A stretch of 64,000 nucleotides of DNA from Actinokineospora baliensis (GCF_016907695.1 NZ_JAFBCK010000001.1:3031001-3095000), one strand, 5' to 3'; shown: positions 1 to 8,521, counted from the first letter of the stretch. The notes: generated by a model not told the origin, from the letters alone. Numbers and translations are program-made.

Positions 1-1
1 G

Positions 2-157
2 CGCACCCTCGTTTTCGATCACGCCACCGGCGCAGTAGTCGGCGAAGACGTGACAGCGCTGGAAGGCGCCAAAGTCCCCATCCCCACCCCGGCGAGCATC
101 AGCGCCACCGAGTGGCTGCACTCCGGGTACACCGCCACCACCGAGCCGCCCGCCTAG
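2..157 (+). CDS. C-terminal end of an unidentified protein (5' truncated by window)
   Basis: An open frame runs from base 2 to a TAG at 155-157, giving about 51 residues that begin RTLVFDHATG and end TTEPPA. The segment 'DHATGAVVGED' resembles the C-terminal beta-strand region of actinobacterial CU044_5270-type membrane proteins, which often end with an 'LlDpaTG..lg.e' motif, but the match is weak. The start and most of the gene lie outside the window, so no function is assigned. It is convergent with the secreted protein that follows. Confidence 0.5.
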   Translation, partial: RTLVFDHATGAVVGEDVTALEGAKVPIPTPASISATEWLHSGYTATTEPPA

Positions 158-210
158 CGGACACACCGCGGCGCGGCGACCCGGGAGGGCCACCGCGCCG
201 CGCGCACACC

Positions 211-720
211 TCAGCTGTGCCAGAGCTTGATCGAGTAGAGGTGGTCGTTCCAGGTGGCGCCGACCCAGGGGCTGTCGTTGCGGTTGGAGTTGCGCGCGCC
301 CTCGTAGTCCTCGTCGTAGTAGTAGATCTGGTCGTTGCAGTCGTTGCTGATGATGTACGAGCTGACGCCGCCGATGCGGTCGTTGAGGTTCTCCAGCTCC
401 GGCATCGCGTAGCCCTCCGCGTCGCAGGCGCCGTCGTCGCCGTAGACCTCCTCGAAGGGGATGCCGTAGTTGATGTCGGCGTAGAACGTGATCAGCTTCG
501 TGCCCTCGACCGGCACCCGCAGCGTGGCCGGGTCGACGGCGCACTGCCGTAACACCACTCGCGATTCGCCCTGCTTGCCGGGGATCTTCTCGATCAGGGT
601 CCGACAGCTCTCCTTGGCCTTGGTGCTCGCAGCGGTGGTCGCGGTGGCCGCTGTGGCGGTGCCCGCCAATGCGAGGGTGGCGAAGGAAAGCGCGATGAAG
701 GTTCTCTTGGCGTGCGACAT
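211..720 (-). CDS. secreted beta/gamma-crystallin-fold protein
   Basis: A 169-residue protein. I start it at the ATG at 720 because AAAGGAG lies about 7 bases upstream; the longer frame to 777 has no such site. Residues 1-30 (MSHAKRTFIAL then an A/T-rich stretch) form a Sec signal peptide. The mature part has a Greek-key-like pattern: 'ITFYADINYG', 'NDRIGGVSSY', then 'YYYDEDYEGARN', 'PWVGATWNDHLYSIKLW'. This matches secreted actinomycete beta/gamma-crystallin domains, which often bind Ca2+ or inhibit peptidases. Three cysteines could pair after export. The ligand cannot be read from the sequence. Fold assignment is fairly confident, function unknown. Confidence 0.72.
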   Translation of the reverse strand: MSHAKRTFIALSFATLALAGTATAATATTAASTKAKESCRTLIEKIPGKQGESRVVLRQCAVDPATLRVPVEGTKLITFYADINYGIPFEEVYGDDGACDAEGYAMPELENLNDRIGGVSSYIISNDCNDQIYYYDEDYEGARNSNRNDSPWVGATWNDHLYSIKLWHS

Positions 721-1019
721 GAAAGGCTCCTTTGTGGTGATCGCTGGGCGGATCGCGCCGCTGGCCCCCAGGGTCAAAGGTCACCGTCTGACCTTCTTGG
801 TGGTTATGTTCAAACAACCAGCACGGTCAGGTTTCAGGCACCGCCGTTTGGATTACCGGGTGGGTGGGCACGCTCACCGGCGGCTTTCCCCGCGCGAGTG
901 GCCGCCGCGACTCCGGCTCTGATAGCCGCGAACGCTTTCTGCCGGATCGTCTCGACCGGCGAGGTCTCGCCGTGGGACGACAACCCGGCTTCACCGGTCG
1001 TCGCCTAACCTGGTGACCC

Positions 1020-1307
1020 GTGCCGCGTCGCAATGGAAACCGCCGGGATGACGATCCCCGTCCGCTCGGCGGCGGGCTGGGCAGCCAGCGGGTCGAGGAC
1101 GGCCCGGACGGGCAGTGGCAGGTGCGGCACATCCCGGGGGCGCAGGCCACCAAGACCTACCGCTGCCCCGGGTGCGACCACGAGATCCAGCCCGGCACCC
1201 CGCACCTGGTCGCCTGGCCCGCGCAGGAGTACGGCACCGTCGACGACCGCAGGCACTGGCACCCGCATTGCTGGAGTTCCCGCAACCGCCGACCCCGGAG
1301 GTTCTGA
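1020..1307 (+). CDS. small Zn-ribbon-like protein of the actinobacterial 'ATP/GTP-binding' family
   Basis: A 95-residue basic protein starting at GTG 1020 with MPRRNGNRR. It carries 'YRCPGCDHEI' and, about 30 residues later, 'RRHWHPHCW', giving a C-x2-C...H-x-H-x2-C arrangement that could hold one zinc. This small family is widespread in actinomycetes and is usually labelled 'ATP/GTP-binding protein' without experimental support. Its stop lies 2 bases before the GTG of the alpha/beta hydrolase downstream, so the two are probably one operon, which is a common arrangement for this family. Function unknown. Confidence 0.82.
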   Translation: MPRRNGNRRDDDPRPLGGGLGSQRVEDGPDGQWQVRHIPGAQATKTYRCPGCDHEIQPGTPHLVAWPAQEYGTVDDRRHWHPHCWSSRNRRPRRF

Positions 1308-1309
1308 CC

Positions 1310-2023
1310 GTGCGGATCGGACCGAACACCCTGCTGCCCGCCGACAGGCGGCGGATCACCCTGACCACGGCCGACGGTGAGCGGCTCGCGGGGGAACTCG
1401 CGCTACCGCAGGGCCCACCGCGGGCGACCGTGGTCATCGTGCACCCCAACCCGACCGGCGGCGGGTCCATGGACACCCACGTGATCCACAAGGCCGCGGC
1501 CCGCCTGCCCGCCCTCGCCGGGATCGCCACCCTGCGGTTCAACACCCGCGGCACCGCAAGCGAATCCGGCACCAGCACCGGCACCCACGACGGCGGCGTC
1601 GCCGAGGCGCACGACCTGGCCGCCGCACTGGACTTCGTCGCGGACCTGCCCAACGTGTGGCTCGCGGGCTGGTCCTTCGGCACGGACGTCGTGCTGATGC
1701 GCGGCCTGCACGAGCGCGTGCATGGCGCCTTCCTCCTCGCCCCGACAATGCGGCGGACCCAACCAGAACACCTCGCCGCCTGGGCAGCCTCCGGCAAACC
1801 GGTCCGCTGCGTAGTCCCCGAACTCGACGACTACCTCCGCCCAGCAGCGGCGGCGGACCGCTTCGCCGCACTCCCGCAAGCCGAGATCATCCCCTTCCCG
1901 TCCTGCAAGCACCTGTTCGTCGGCTTCGCCGACCAAGCCCTCGACTCCCTGGTCGACTTCATCGCCCCGGACGTGCCGACGCCCTTGTCCCGCGAGTGGC
2001 CGGATCAGACCGCCGAGGTGTGA
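1310..2023 (+). CDS. alpha/beta hydrolase
   Basis: A 237-residue cytoplasmic hydrolase. I chose the GTG at 1310 (VRIGPNTLLPADRRRI), 2 bases after the preceding stop; the longer frame from 1115 runs through the upstream gene. Landmarks are the oxyanion-region 'VVIVHPNPTGGGSMD', the nucleophile elbow 'AGWSFGTD' (Ser), an acidic 'VVPELDDYLRP' and the catalytic His in 'FPSCKHLFVG'. This resembles the KANL3/Tex30-like serine hydrolase subgroup; the substrate is unknown. The last 13 codons (roughly 'PLSREWPDQTAEV') are nearly identical to the repeat that recurs several times in the next kilobase, so the 3' end belongs to, or seeded, that repeat. Confidence 0.86.
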   Translation: MRIGPNTLLPADRRRITLTTADGERLAGELALPQGPPRATVVIVHPNPTGGGSMDTHVIHKAAARLPALAGIATLRFNTRGTASESGTSTGTHDGGVAEAHDLAAALDFVADLPNVWLAGWSFGTDVVLMRGLHERVHGAFLLAPTMRRTQPEHLAAWAASGKPVRCVVPELDDYLRPAAAADRFAALPQAEIIPFPSCKHLFVGFADQALDSLVDFIAPDVPTPLSREWPDQTAEV

Positions 2024-3075
2024 CGCCACGGCCGCGCTCTGCTTCGCTTCGCGCGAACCGGGATCGCTGCTCGGCAGCGGCCTGACCGGCCCGCCAAGCA
2101 GCGGTGCGATGAGGCCAGACCAGAGTCGTCGCCCCGGAGCGCCGACGCCACTGGTCCGCGAGTGGCCGGATCAGACCGCTGACGTGTGACGCCACGGCCG
2201 CGCTCTGCTTCGCTTCGCGCGAACCGGGTTCGCTGACTGGCCTGCCGAGCCGTGGTGCGTCGAGGCCTGGCCGGCTTCCCGCGGGTCGGGGCCTAAGCCG
2301 CTGCCCTGATCGGCTTCGCTGCCACGGGTCAGTGGGAGCGGCCGGATCAGTCTGCCGAGGCGTGGTGCCGCTCGAGTGCGCCCTGGCCTGCCTGCACTCG
2401 TGCTGGCTGGGACTGCTCCCCGGACATGCCGATGCACTGTCCCGCGAGTGGCTGGATCAGACCGCCGACGTATGACGCCTGCCGTGCACTGCTCAGCCGG
2501 GCGCGAATTGGGATAGCTGCCCGCCGAGTTGCGGTGCGGCGAGGCCTGGGCGGTTTCCCACAGGCCGGGGGCCATTCCCGATGCGGAGGCCGCTTCTCTG
2601 ATCGGCCTCGCCGCCCCGTGAGTGGCCGGATCGGCCTGCCGAGACGTGGTGCCGCTCGATGTGCGCTCACGCAGTTCGCCGGGCGAGCAGGAGCGGTTGC
2701 CGGATCAACCCGCTGACGGGCGGGAGTCACCTGCCGTCCTCTCCGCGTGTAGGCGCGTGCCAGCCCCGATCGACCTCGCCACTCGGGTGCGAGTGCCCGG
2801 ATCGGACCGCCGAGGTGTGACGCCACGGTCGCGCTCTGTTTGGCTTCGCGCGAACCGGGATCGCTGACTTGCCTGCCGAGGTGTGGTGCCGCTCGAGTGC
2901 GCCCCGGTCTGCCAGCACTCCTGCTGACCGGGATCGTCTCCCCGGACGTGCCGACGCCTCTGCCCGGAGTGGTCGGATCAGGCTGACGGTGTCGAGCAGT
3001 GGGTCTGGTCGGCCAGCCTCCCGGTGAGCAGACCCCGCTGCGGCGCGAAGGCAGGATCAGCTTGCCGAGGTGTAG
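1975..3075. repeat. field of degenerate dispersed repeats
   Basis: Between the hydrolase and the GNAT there is no convincing gene. A repeat core reading GTGGCCGGATCAGACCGC followed by CGAGGTGTGACGCCACGGC and then a CTTCGCGCGAACCGGG segment occurs almost intact at about 1995-2069, 2161-2236 and 2790-2870. Shorter or diverged copies lie near 2331-2372, 2413-2520, 2619-2670, 2920-2995 and 3051-3075. A second sub-repeat, GTGGTGCCGCTCGAGTGCGCC, follows several copies. The field overlaps the 3' end of both flanking genes. Long antisense frames across it are GC-rich artefacts. Confidence 0.75.
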
Positions 3076-3554
3076 AAGCGCGAGAGGGCGCCTCGGTAGT
3101 CCGCTTGGTCGAACTCGCGGAACCCGAGCTTGTCTGCCACCCGTCGCGCTGGTTCGTTGTCCACTGTGGTCACGATCCACACCGGCAGGTGCGGCGCGTG
3201 CTCGGCCGCCCAGTCCACAGCGGCCCGTCCCATTTCCGGCGCGAACCCCTTGCCCCACGCCGACGGGCGGAAGCGGTAGTACAGGTTCAGGTACCGCACG
3301 CCGGTGAACTCGCTGTGCTGCAACCCGCCCAGGCCGACCGCCGCGCCGTTGTGTTCGACGACCCAGTAGCCGAAGTCGTGTTCGTCCCAGTGCGCCAGCC
3401 AGGTCAGCAGGTTCCGCTCGCATTCGGCCGCGTCCGCCGGTCCGGACGGCCGAAACCGGGTGGTCTCCGGGTCGCCCTGGACGGCGAGCACCAGGTCGAG
3501 GTCGGCCTCGGTGACCCGGCGCAGGCTCAGCCGTTCGGTGCGGATAACACGCAT
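3057..3554 (-). CDS. GNAT-family N-acetyltransferase
   Basis: A 165-residue acetyltransferase of the RimJ/RimL type, starting at ATG 3554 (MRVIRTERLSLRRV). The N-terminal 'TERLSLRRVTEADLD' is the classic opening of this subfamily. The acetyl-CoA-binding region is 'RPSAWGKGFAPEMG' (R/Q-x-x-G-x-G/A loop), followed by 'VWIVTTVDNEPARRVADKLGF', the usual N-x-x-S/A-x-x-v-x-e-k-l-G-F C-terminal signature. It probably acetylates a small amine or a ribosomal-type N-terminus; the acceptor is unknown. Its last codons (FYTSAS) fall in the repeat sequence described upstream. It is divergent from the PH-domain gene. Confidence 0.88.
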   Translation of the reverse strand: MRVIRTERLSLRRVTEADLDLVLAVQGDPETTRFRPSGPADAAECERNLLTWLAHWDEHDFGYWVVEHNGAAVGLGGLQHSEFTGVRYLNLYYRFRPSAWGKGFAPEMGRAAVDWAAEHAPHLPVWIVTTVDNEPARRVADKLGFREFDQADYRGALSRFYTSAS

Positions 3555-3597
3555 GGCGCCGAACGTAGCTGGCGGGACCGACACCCGGTGCGATTCC

Positions 3598-4290
3598 ATG
3601 GTCATCATGGATCGAGCCCGCACCCTGCCGTGCCCCCAGCCCTGGCGCACCACCGACGGATCGGCCAACCCGGCGGGGTCGCCCAGCGGCGCGGCCGCGT
3701 CCGTGAGCACCGAGGGGGCCGACGGGTTGTTGCTGCCGACCCGACCGGCGACCCTTGCCGCCGGGGTCGTGCTGATCGTGGTCGGTCTGCTGTTCGCGGT
3801 GCCCGGCGGTCTGCTGATCGCCTTCGGCGCGACGCTGGCGGTGGTCGCGGGGGTGGTGCTCGGCCTGTTCGGGGTGCTGCTGTTCGCCGCGGGGGTGTTC
3901 GCGTTGACCCGCAAGCAGCGCGACTCCGGGATCGTGCTCACCCCCGAGCACGTGCTGCTCACCTGGGTGCGGCCGGTGGTGCGGGTGCCGTGGGCGACGA
4001 TCACCGAGGTGCGGCCGTTGTCGCTGCGGATGGGCCGGTCCAAGACCGCCCTGAGCCAGAACTACCTCGGCATCGCCGCGCGTGACCACGGGGTGACCGG
4101 CGACCGGATGCGCAAGGTCGCGGTCCGCTTCGGGCCCGACCTCGTGGCCGCGGTGCCGATGCGCACGCTCGACCTCGACCAGCTCGTCGTGCTGCACGCG
4201 CTGCGCTACTACCACGCCAACCCGCACGCCAGGGCCGAGCTGACCGGCGCTGACGCGGTGCGCAGGGTCGAGACCCGCGACCTGACCTGA
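3598..4290 (+). CDS. two-TM membrane protein with C-terminal PH-like domain
   Basis: About 230 residues. The start is uncertain: ATG 3598, ATG 3607 and GTG 3703 are all in frame and none has a clear ribosome-binding site. Two hydrophobic helices ('LAAGVVLIVVGLLFAVPGGL' and the next stretch to about residue 105) form a hairpin. Then comes a soluble domain, 'SGIVLTPEHVLLTW...VPWATITEVRPL', with the beta pattern of bacterial PH/YdbT-like domains found in many actinobacterial inner-membrane proteins. No catalytic motif is visible. The next gene begins 10 bases downstream, so they may be cotranscribed. Confidence 0.75.
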   Translation: MVIMDRARTLPCPQPWRTTDGSANPAGSPSGAAASVSTEGADGLLLPTRPATLAAGVVLIVVGLLFAVPGGLLIAFGATLAVVAGVVLGLFGVLLFAAGVFALTRKQRDSGIVLTPEHVLLTWVRPVVRVPWATITEVRPLSLRMGRSKTALSQNYLGIAARDHGVTGDRMRKVAVRFGPDLVAAVPMRTLDLDQLVVLHALRYYHANPHARAELTGADAVRRVETRDLT

Positions 4291-4300
4291 TCGCGCGACA

Positions 4301-5029
4301 ATGCCGGTCATGCCCCCGTTGCTGCTGTTCCACGCGTTCCCGCTCGATTCGCGCATGTGGGACGGGGTGCGCGCGGAGCTGTCCGCCCACGTCCGGCTGA
4401 TCACCCCGGATCAGCGCGGGTTCGGTCGCGCGCCACTAGGCGAGGCTGTCCCTTCACTGGACGTCGTCGCCGCGGACGCGATCGCGCTGCTGGACTCGCT
4501 GGCCATAGAGCGCGTAGTGGTCGGCGGGTGCTCTATGGGCGGGTACGTCGCGATGGCTCTCTTGCGGCACGCGCCTAAGCGCGTCGCCGGGTTGCTGCTC
4601 GTCGACACGAAGGCCCCCGCCGATACCGAGGAGGCCGCCGCGAACCGGCTCGCGATGGCTGAGCGCGCCGAGCGAGAGGGGATCGTGCCGTGGCTCGCGG
4701 ACACGATGTTGCCTGTCCTGGGCGGCACTGCTGTGCACGGCCAGGTGCGCGGTTGGTTGGAGGAGCAGTCGCCTAAGAGCGTCGCGTGGACGCAGCGCGC
4801 GATGGCCGCTCGACCGGACTCTCGCGACACGCTGCGTGGGGTCACCGTCGACACCCTCGTCGTGCATGGCGACGCGGACGGTCTTATGCCGGTGTCGCTG
4901 GGGGAGGAGATGGCGGAGCTCGCGCGGGGGTCGCTAGTCGTCCTGCCAGGCGTAGGGCACCTGCCGCCGGTAGAGGCGCCTGAGGCGTTCGCCGCCGCCG
5001 TCGTGCCCTGGTTGGCGAGCCTGTCTTAG
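4301..5029 (+). CDS. alpha/beta-fold hydrolase (esterase/lactonase-like)
   Basis: A 242-residue canonical alpha/beta hydrolase: 'LLLFHAFPLDSRMWDGV' (HG-type oxyanion loop), 'LITPDQRGFGRAP', nucleophile elbow 'GGCSMGGYVA', acid 'VVHGDADGLMPV' and histidine 'LPGVGHLPPVEAPE'. It most resembles small-molecule esterases, 3-oxoadipate enol-lactonase-like or BioH-like proteins; substrate unknown. Starts at ATG 4301, with a second ATG 9 bases on. Compared with its neighbours the middle of the gene uses more A/T-ended and TCT/ATA-type codons. It ends just before a strong hairpin. Confidence 0.86.
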   Translation: MPVMPPLLLFHAFPLDSRMWDGVRAELSAHVRLITPDQRGFGRAPLGEAVPSLDVVAADAIALLDSLAIERVVVGGCSMGGYVAMALLRHAPKRVAGLLLVDTKAPADTEEAAANRLAMAERAEREGIVPWLADTMLPVLGGTAVHGQVRGWLEEQSPKSVAWTQRAMAARPDSRDTLRGVTVDTLVVHGDADGLMPVSLGEEMAELARGSLVVLPGVGHLPPVEAPEAFAAAVVPWLASLS

Positions 5030-5041
5030 CCGGGTTTCCCC

Positions 5042-5072
5042 GGTCCGAGCCCCGCCCACAAGGGCTCGGACC
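5042..5072 (+). terminator. hairpin terminator after the hydrolase
   Basis: An 11-bp perfect stem, GGTCCGAGCCC (5042-5052) paired with GGGCTCGGACC (5062-5072), with a 9-base loop, 12 bases after the stop. There is no long T-tract, as is common in high-GC actinomycetes. Confidence 0.7.
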
Positions 5073-5076
5073 GAGG

Positions 5077-5111
5077 CGGTCCGCTACCGCCAGGCACGCG
5101 CTAGCGGACCG
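5077..5111. terminator. second intergenic hairpin
   Basis: A 10-bp perfect stem, CGGTCCGCTA (5077-5086) with TAGCGGACCG (5102-5111). It lies between two convergent genes and may terminate transcription from either side. Confidence 0.5.
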
Positions 5112-5245
5112 TGGTCCGGGTACGCGGACATGGCAGTTACTTCGGATATCGCCACGCCGTCCCCGTTCGGTACACCGGCGCCGATCCTGCCGGGTGCTGC
5201 AGTCTGCGCCATCACCCCTGGCCTTGACCAGACCCGTGACGGGGA

Positions 5246-5698
5246 TCAGGTGGTGTGCACGATCAGCACGTCGACCGCCGACTTGCGGGCGGCTTCGGCG
5301 GGGACCGACCCGAGGATGCGCCCGGCCAGGGTGTTGAGGCCGCGGTTGCCGATCACCAGCAGGTCGGCCCCCCGCTCGGCGACGACCTCGGCCAACGCCG
5401 GCACCGGCTCGCCCGCCACCACCACTGTGTCGACCTTGGTCGCGCCCACCCGCCTGGCCAGCTCGGCGGCGCCGCGCACCGACTCCTCGGCGGGCGTCGA
5501 CCCCACGACCTGGTAGGCGACATCGGCCCCGAGGGCGTCCTGGGCCCGCTCGACCTCGCGCCCGGACCTCGGCTGGTACGCCGAGGCGATGACCAACACG
5601 GCCCCGGCGTCGGCGGCGATCCGCGCGGCCCGCTCGACCGCGCGGAAGGACGAGTCGGAGCCGTCGGTCCCCACGACCACGGTCTGGTAGGTGCTCAT
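5246..5698 (-). CDS. universal stress protein (UspA family)
   Basis: A single-domain 150-residue Usp. The N-terminus 'VVVGTDGSDSSFRAVERAA' and the C-terminal ATP-binding signature 'GNRGLNTLAGRILGSVP' (G-2x-G-9x-G-[ST]) are both intact, so ATP binding is expected. Such proteins act in the cytoplasm in dormancy and stress responses. The ATG at 5698 follows GGGAGGGACC on the minus strand. It is divergent from ccr, with 217 bp between them holding two TACY/RGTA palindromes that may control either gene. Confidence 0.92.
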   Translation of the reverse strand: MSTYQTVVVGTDGSDSSFRAVERAARIAADAGAVLVIASAYQPRSGREVERAQDALGADVAYQVVGSTPAEESVRGAAELARRVGATKVDTVVVAGEPVPALAEVVAERGADLLVIGNRGLNTLAGRILGSVPAEAARKSAVDVLIVHTT

Positions 5699-5715
5699 CC
5701 CGGTCCCTCCCGTTA

Positions 5716-5730
5716 GCTACTTGTCGGTAG
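5716..5730. promoter_or_regulatory. weaker copy of the acyl-CoA operator motif, upstream of the stress-protein gene
   Basis: Read on the minus strand this is CTACCGACAAGTAGC, fitting CTACYNNNNRGTA with one changed 3' base. It lies 18-32 bases before the ATG of the Usp gene. See the stronger site at 5858-5872. Confidence 0.4.
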
Positions 5731-5857
5731 ATTCAACCAGGACAACGACCGACCGGGGCGGTGGACGCGGGATCCGGGTCACACTGTCGTGGCTATCGGC
5801 TTAGTCGTGTGTCCGGGGGGGCGGGTGGGGTCAGTCACATCGGCGCGATCTGAATCG

Positions 5858-5872
5858 CTACTCATGAGTAAC
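5858..5872. promoter_or_regulatory. putative operator upstream of ccr
   Basis: CTACTCATGAGTAAC contains the perfect 12-bp palindrome TACTCATGAGTA and lies 44-58 bases before the ccr start. It shares the pattern CTACYNNNNRGTAAC with sites before the thiolase, enoyl-CoA hydratase and etfBA genes. The shape (two 4-bp inverted half-sites, 4-bp spacer) suits a TetR-type dimer. Confidence 0.55.
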
Positions 5873-5915
5873 GTGCCGCTGCACCGCAGGTCCGACGAAC
5901 CGCTGGAGGTCCGCC

Positions 5916-7247
5916 GTGCAGAAGATCCTCGATGCGATCCAGGCTGGTGAGTTCGACGCCGTCGGGTCGCTGCCGGTGCCGGAGCACTACCGCGGGATCA
6001 CCGTGCACGCCGACGAGGCGGGGATGTTCGACGGGATGCCGTCGAGGGAGAAGGACCCCAGGCGGTCGTTGCACCTCGACGAGGTGGCCACCCCGGAGCT
6101 CGGTCCCGGTGAGGCGCTGGTGGCGGTGATGGCCAGCGCGATCAACTACAACACCGTGTGGACCTCGATCTTCGAGCCGGTGTCGACGTTCAAGTTCTTG
6201 CAGCGGTACGGGAAGCTGTCGCCGCTGGCCAAGCGGCACGACCTGCCCTACCACGTGGTCGGCTCCGACCTCGCGGGCGTCGTGCTGCGGACCGGCCCCG
6301 GCGTGCACAGCTGGAAGCCCGGCGACGAGGTGGTCGCGCACTGCCTCAGCGTCGAGCTCGAGGGCCCGGACGGCCACAGCGACACGATGATGGACTCCGA
6401 GCAGCGCATCTGGGGTTTCGAGACCAACTTCGGCGGCCTGGCCGAGCTGGCCCTGGTCAAGTCCAACCAGCTCATGCCCAAGCCCGCCCACCTCACCTGG
6501 GAGGAGGCCGCCTCGCCGGGGCTGGTCAACTCCACCGCCTACCGGCAACTGGTCTCCCGCAACGGCGCCGCGATGAAGCAGGGCGACGTCGTGCTGATCT
6601 GGGGCGCCTCCGGCGGCCTCGGCTCCTACGCGACCCAGTTCGCCCTCAACGGCGGCGCGATCCCGGTGTGCGTGGTCTCCAGCAAGGAGAAGGCCGACAT
6701 CGCGCGGAAGATGGGCGCCGAGCTGATCATCGACCGCAGCGCGGAGGGCTACCGGTTCTGGAGCGATGAGCACACCCAGGACCCGCGCGAGTGGCAGCGC
6801 TTCGGCGCGCGCATCCGCGAGCTCACCGGCGGCGAGGACCCCGACATCGTCTTCGAGCACCCCGGCAAGGAGACCTTCGGCGCCTCGGTCTACGTCGCCC
6901 GCCGCGGCGGCACGATCGTCACCTGCGCGTCCACCTCCGGGTTCCTGCACCAGTACGACAACAGGTACCTGTGGATGAACCTGAAGCGGATCATCGGCTC
7001 GCACTTCGCCAACTACCGCGAGTCCTGGGAAGCGAACCGGTTGATCGACAAGGGCTTGATCCACCCGACGGTGTCCAAGGTGTACCCGTTGGCCGAGACC
7101 GGGCAGGCCGCGCTGGACGTGCACCACAACGCGCACCAGGGCAAGGTCGGCGTGCTCTGCCTGGCCCCCGAGGAGGGCCTCGGCGTGCGCGACCACGCCA
7201 AGCGGGAGCGGCACCTGACCGCCATCAACCGCTTCCGGGGCGTCTGA
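5916..7247 (+). CDS. ccr: crotonyl-CoA carboxylase/reductase
   Basis: A 443-residue medium-chain dehydrogenase/reductase-type enzyme that converts crotonyl-CoA, CO2 and NADPH to (2S)-ethylmalonyl-CoA, feeding the ethylmalonyl-CoA pathway and polyketide extender units. The GTG start at 5916 follows GGAGG. Family landmarks: 'ASAINYNTVWTSIFEPVSTF', 'HVVGSDLAGVVLRTG', 'AHCLSVELEGPDGH', 'QRIWGFETNFGGLAEL', the NADPH loop 'IWGASGGLGSYATQF' and 'EHPGKETFGASVYVARRGG'. The length is the family norm. The methylmalonyl-CoA epimerase, thiolase and meaB genes a few kb downstream fit the same acyl-CoA network. Confidence 0.96.
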   Translation: MQKILDAIQAGEFDAVGSLPVPEHYRGITVHADEAGMFDGMPSREKDPRRSLHLDEVATPELGPGEALVAVMASAINYNTVWTSIFEPVSTFKFLQRYGKLSPLAKRHDLPYHVVGSDLAGVVLRTGPGVHSWKPGDEVVAHCLSVELEGPDGHSDTMMDSEQRIWGFETNFGGLAELALVKSNQLMPKPAHLTWEEAASPGLVNSTAYRQLVSRNGAAMKQGDVVLIWGASGGLGSYATQFALNGGAIPVCVVSSKEKADIARKMGAELIIDRSAEGYRFWSDEHTQDPREWQRFGARIRELTGGEDPDIVFEHPGKETFGASVYVARRGGTIVTCASTSGFLHQYDNRYLWMNLKRIIGSHFANYRESWEANRLIDKGLIHPTVSKVYPLAETGQAALDVHHNAHQGKVGVLCLAPEEGLGVRDHAKRERHLTAINRFRGV

Positions 7248-7250
7248 GCT

Positions 7251-7289
7251 CCCCCGGCGCGCACGCGTTGGGCACGTGGGCGCCGGGGG
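7251..7289 (+). terminator. hairpin terminator after ccr
   Basis: A 10-bp stem, CCCCCGGCGC (7251-7260) with GCGCCGGGGG (7280-7289), and a 19-base loop, starting 4 bases after the ccr stop codon. Confidence 0.6.
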
Positions 7290-7345
7290 GCACCACTCAC
7301 CGATCTACTCGATGGTGGACTATCCGATGCAGGTAGCGTGGGCGC

Positions 7346-8521
7346 ATGGGCTTGGGTGACGAACGCGATCTTGTGCCGCTGGGTGCCGGTTTCGACATCA
7401 CCAAGCGGGGCTACAGCCGCGCGCAGGTGGAAGAGCACTTGGAGCGGCTCGACGCGGAGTTGCAGCTGCTGCACGGCGACCGCAACGCCGCCGTGTCGCA
7501 GGCGACCGACCTCGCCAAGCAGCTGGAGTCCGCGCGCGGCGAGATGAGCGACCTGCGCGGGCAGATCGACCGGCTCTCCCAGCCGCCCACCACGCTCGAA
7601 GGGTTGAGCGAGCGGCTGCAGCGGATGCTGCGACTGGCGACGGAGGAAGCGCAGGAGACGCGCTCGCGCGCCGAAGCCGACGCCGGGCACCTGCGCGCCA
7701 AGGCCGAGGCGGACGCGAGCGCGCTGCGGCAGCGCTACGAGAAGCTCATCGCCGAGCTCGACGCGCGCCGCGCCGAGATGGAAGCCGAGCACCGGGGCGT
7801 GGTCGACAAGGCTCGCACCGACGCCGAGCAGACCGTCGCGCGGGCCAGGTCCGAGGCGGCGCGCATCGAGGCCGAGTCCGAGCAGCGGCGCACCACGGTC
7901 GAGGAAGACTTCGACATCGCGATGTCCGCCCGCCGCACCGAGGCGATGCGGTCGCTGGCCGAGCAGGAGGCCACCAGCAAGTCCGAGGCCGAACGGCGCG
8001 TCCGCGAAGCCACCGAAGAGGCCAACCGCCGCCGCCACGACGCCGCGACCGAGGCGACCGCGCGGCTGCAGGAAGCCACCACCGAGGCCCACCGCCGCGT
8101 CCGCGAGGCCACGGAGGAGGCGAACCGCCGGATCAACCACGCCGCCCAGCGCGTGGCGGCCCTGCGGGGGCTGCGCTCGCGCATCGCCGACCAGCTGCAC
8201 TCGGCGCGCGACCTCATCGCTGACGCGCACGTCCAGCTCGCGGATGCGGCGCCGGTCCTTGATCCGCTCCCTGAGGAGCGGGCGACCCCGAAGACGATTG
8301 ACGGTTCTCCGGCTGATGAGTCGCCTACGCAGGCGATGAAGGCTGTGGTTGGGCCGCCGAAGGAGCATTGGGAGCCTGCGGAGGTTGAGCCGGAGCGGGC
8401 GCCTGCTGCGCCGCTTGGGCGGCCTGCGGAGTCGCCGGATGCTGCTGCTTCGCCTGCGGATCGGACGCAGAAGTTGGCGCGGCCGGGGGCGGCGCCTAAG
8501 CGGCCTGCTGGGCGGCGTTAG
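7346..8521 (+). CDS. DivIVA-like long coiled-coil protein
   Basis: A 391-residue protein. The first 60 residues ('FDITKRGYSRAQVEEHLERLD') match the DivIVA N-terminal lipid-binding/oligomerisation motif. Residues 65-290 are an almost unbroken coiled coil rich in A/E/R, with repeats of the 'REATEEANRR' type. The last 100 residues are a disordered P/A/E-rich tail ending PKRPAGRR. It resembles the Scy/FilP-like polar scaffold proteins that organise growth and cell shape in actinomycetes. Probably cytoplasmic and membrane-associated. Partner unknown. Codon usage is less G/C-ended in the tail. Confidence 0.82.
   Translation: MGLGDERDLVPLGAGFDITKRGYSRAQVEEHLERLDAELQLLHGDRNAAVSQATDLAKQLESARGEMSDLRGQIDRLSQPPTTLEGLSERLQRMLRLATEEAQETRSRAEADAGHLRAKAEADASALRQRYEKLIAELDARRAEMEAEHRGVVDKARTDAEQTVARARSEAARIEAESEQRRTTVEEDFDIAMSARRTEAMRSLAEQEATSKSEAERRVREATEEANRRRHDAATEATARLQEATTEAHRRVREATEEANRRINHAAQRVAALRGLRSRIADQLHSARDLIADAHVQLADAAPVLDPLPEERATPKTIDGSPADESPTQAMKAVVGPPKEHWEPAEVEPERAPAAPLGRPAESPDAAASPADRTQKLARPGAAPKRPAGRR

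Noticed and set aside
2347..4404. 685-codon antisense frame over the repeat field, GNAT and PH-domain genes
   Set aside because: Overlaps real genes on both strands, with GC-skewed composition and no domain.
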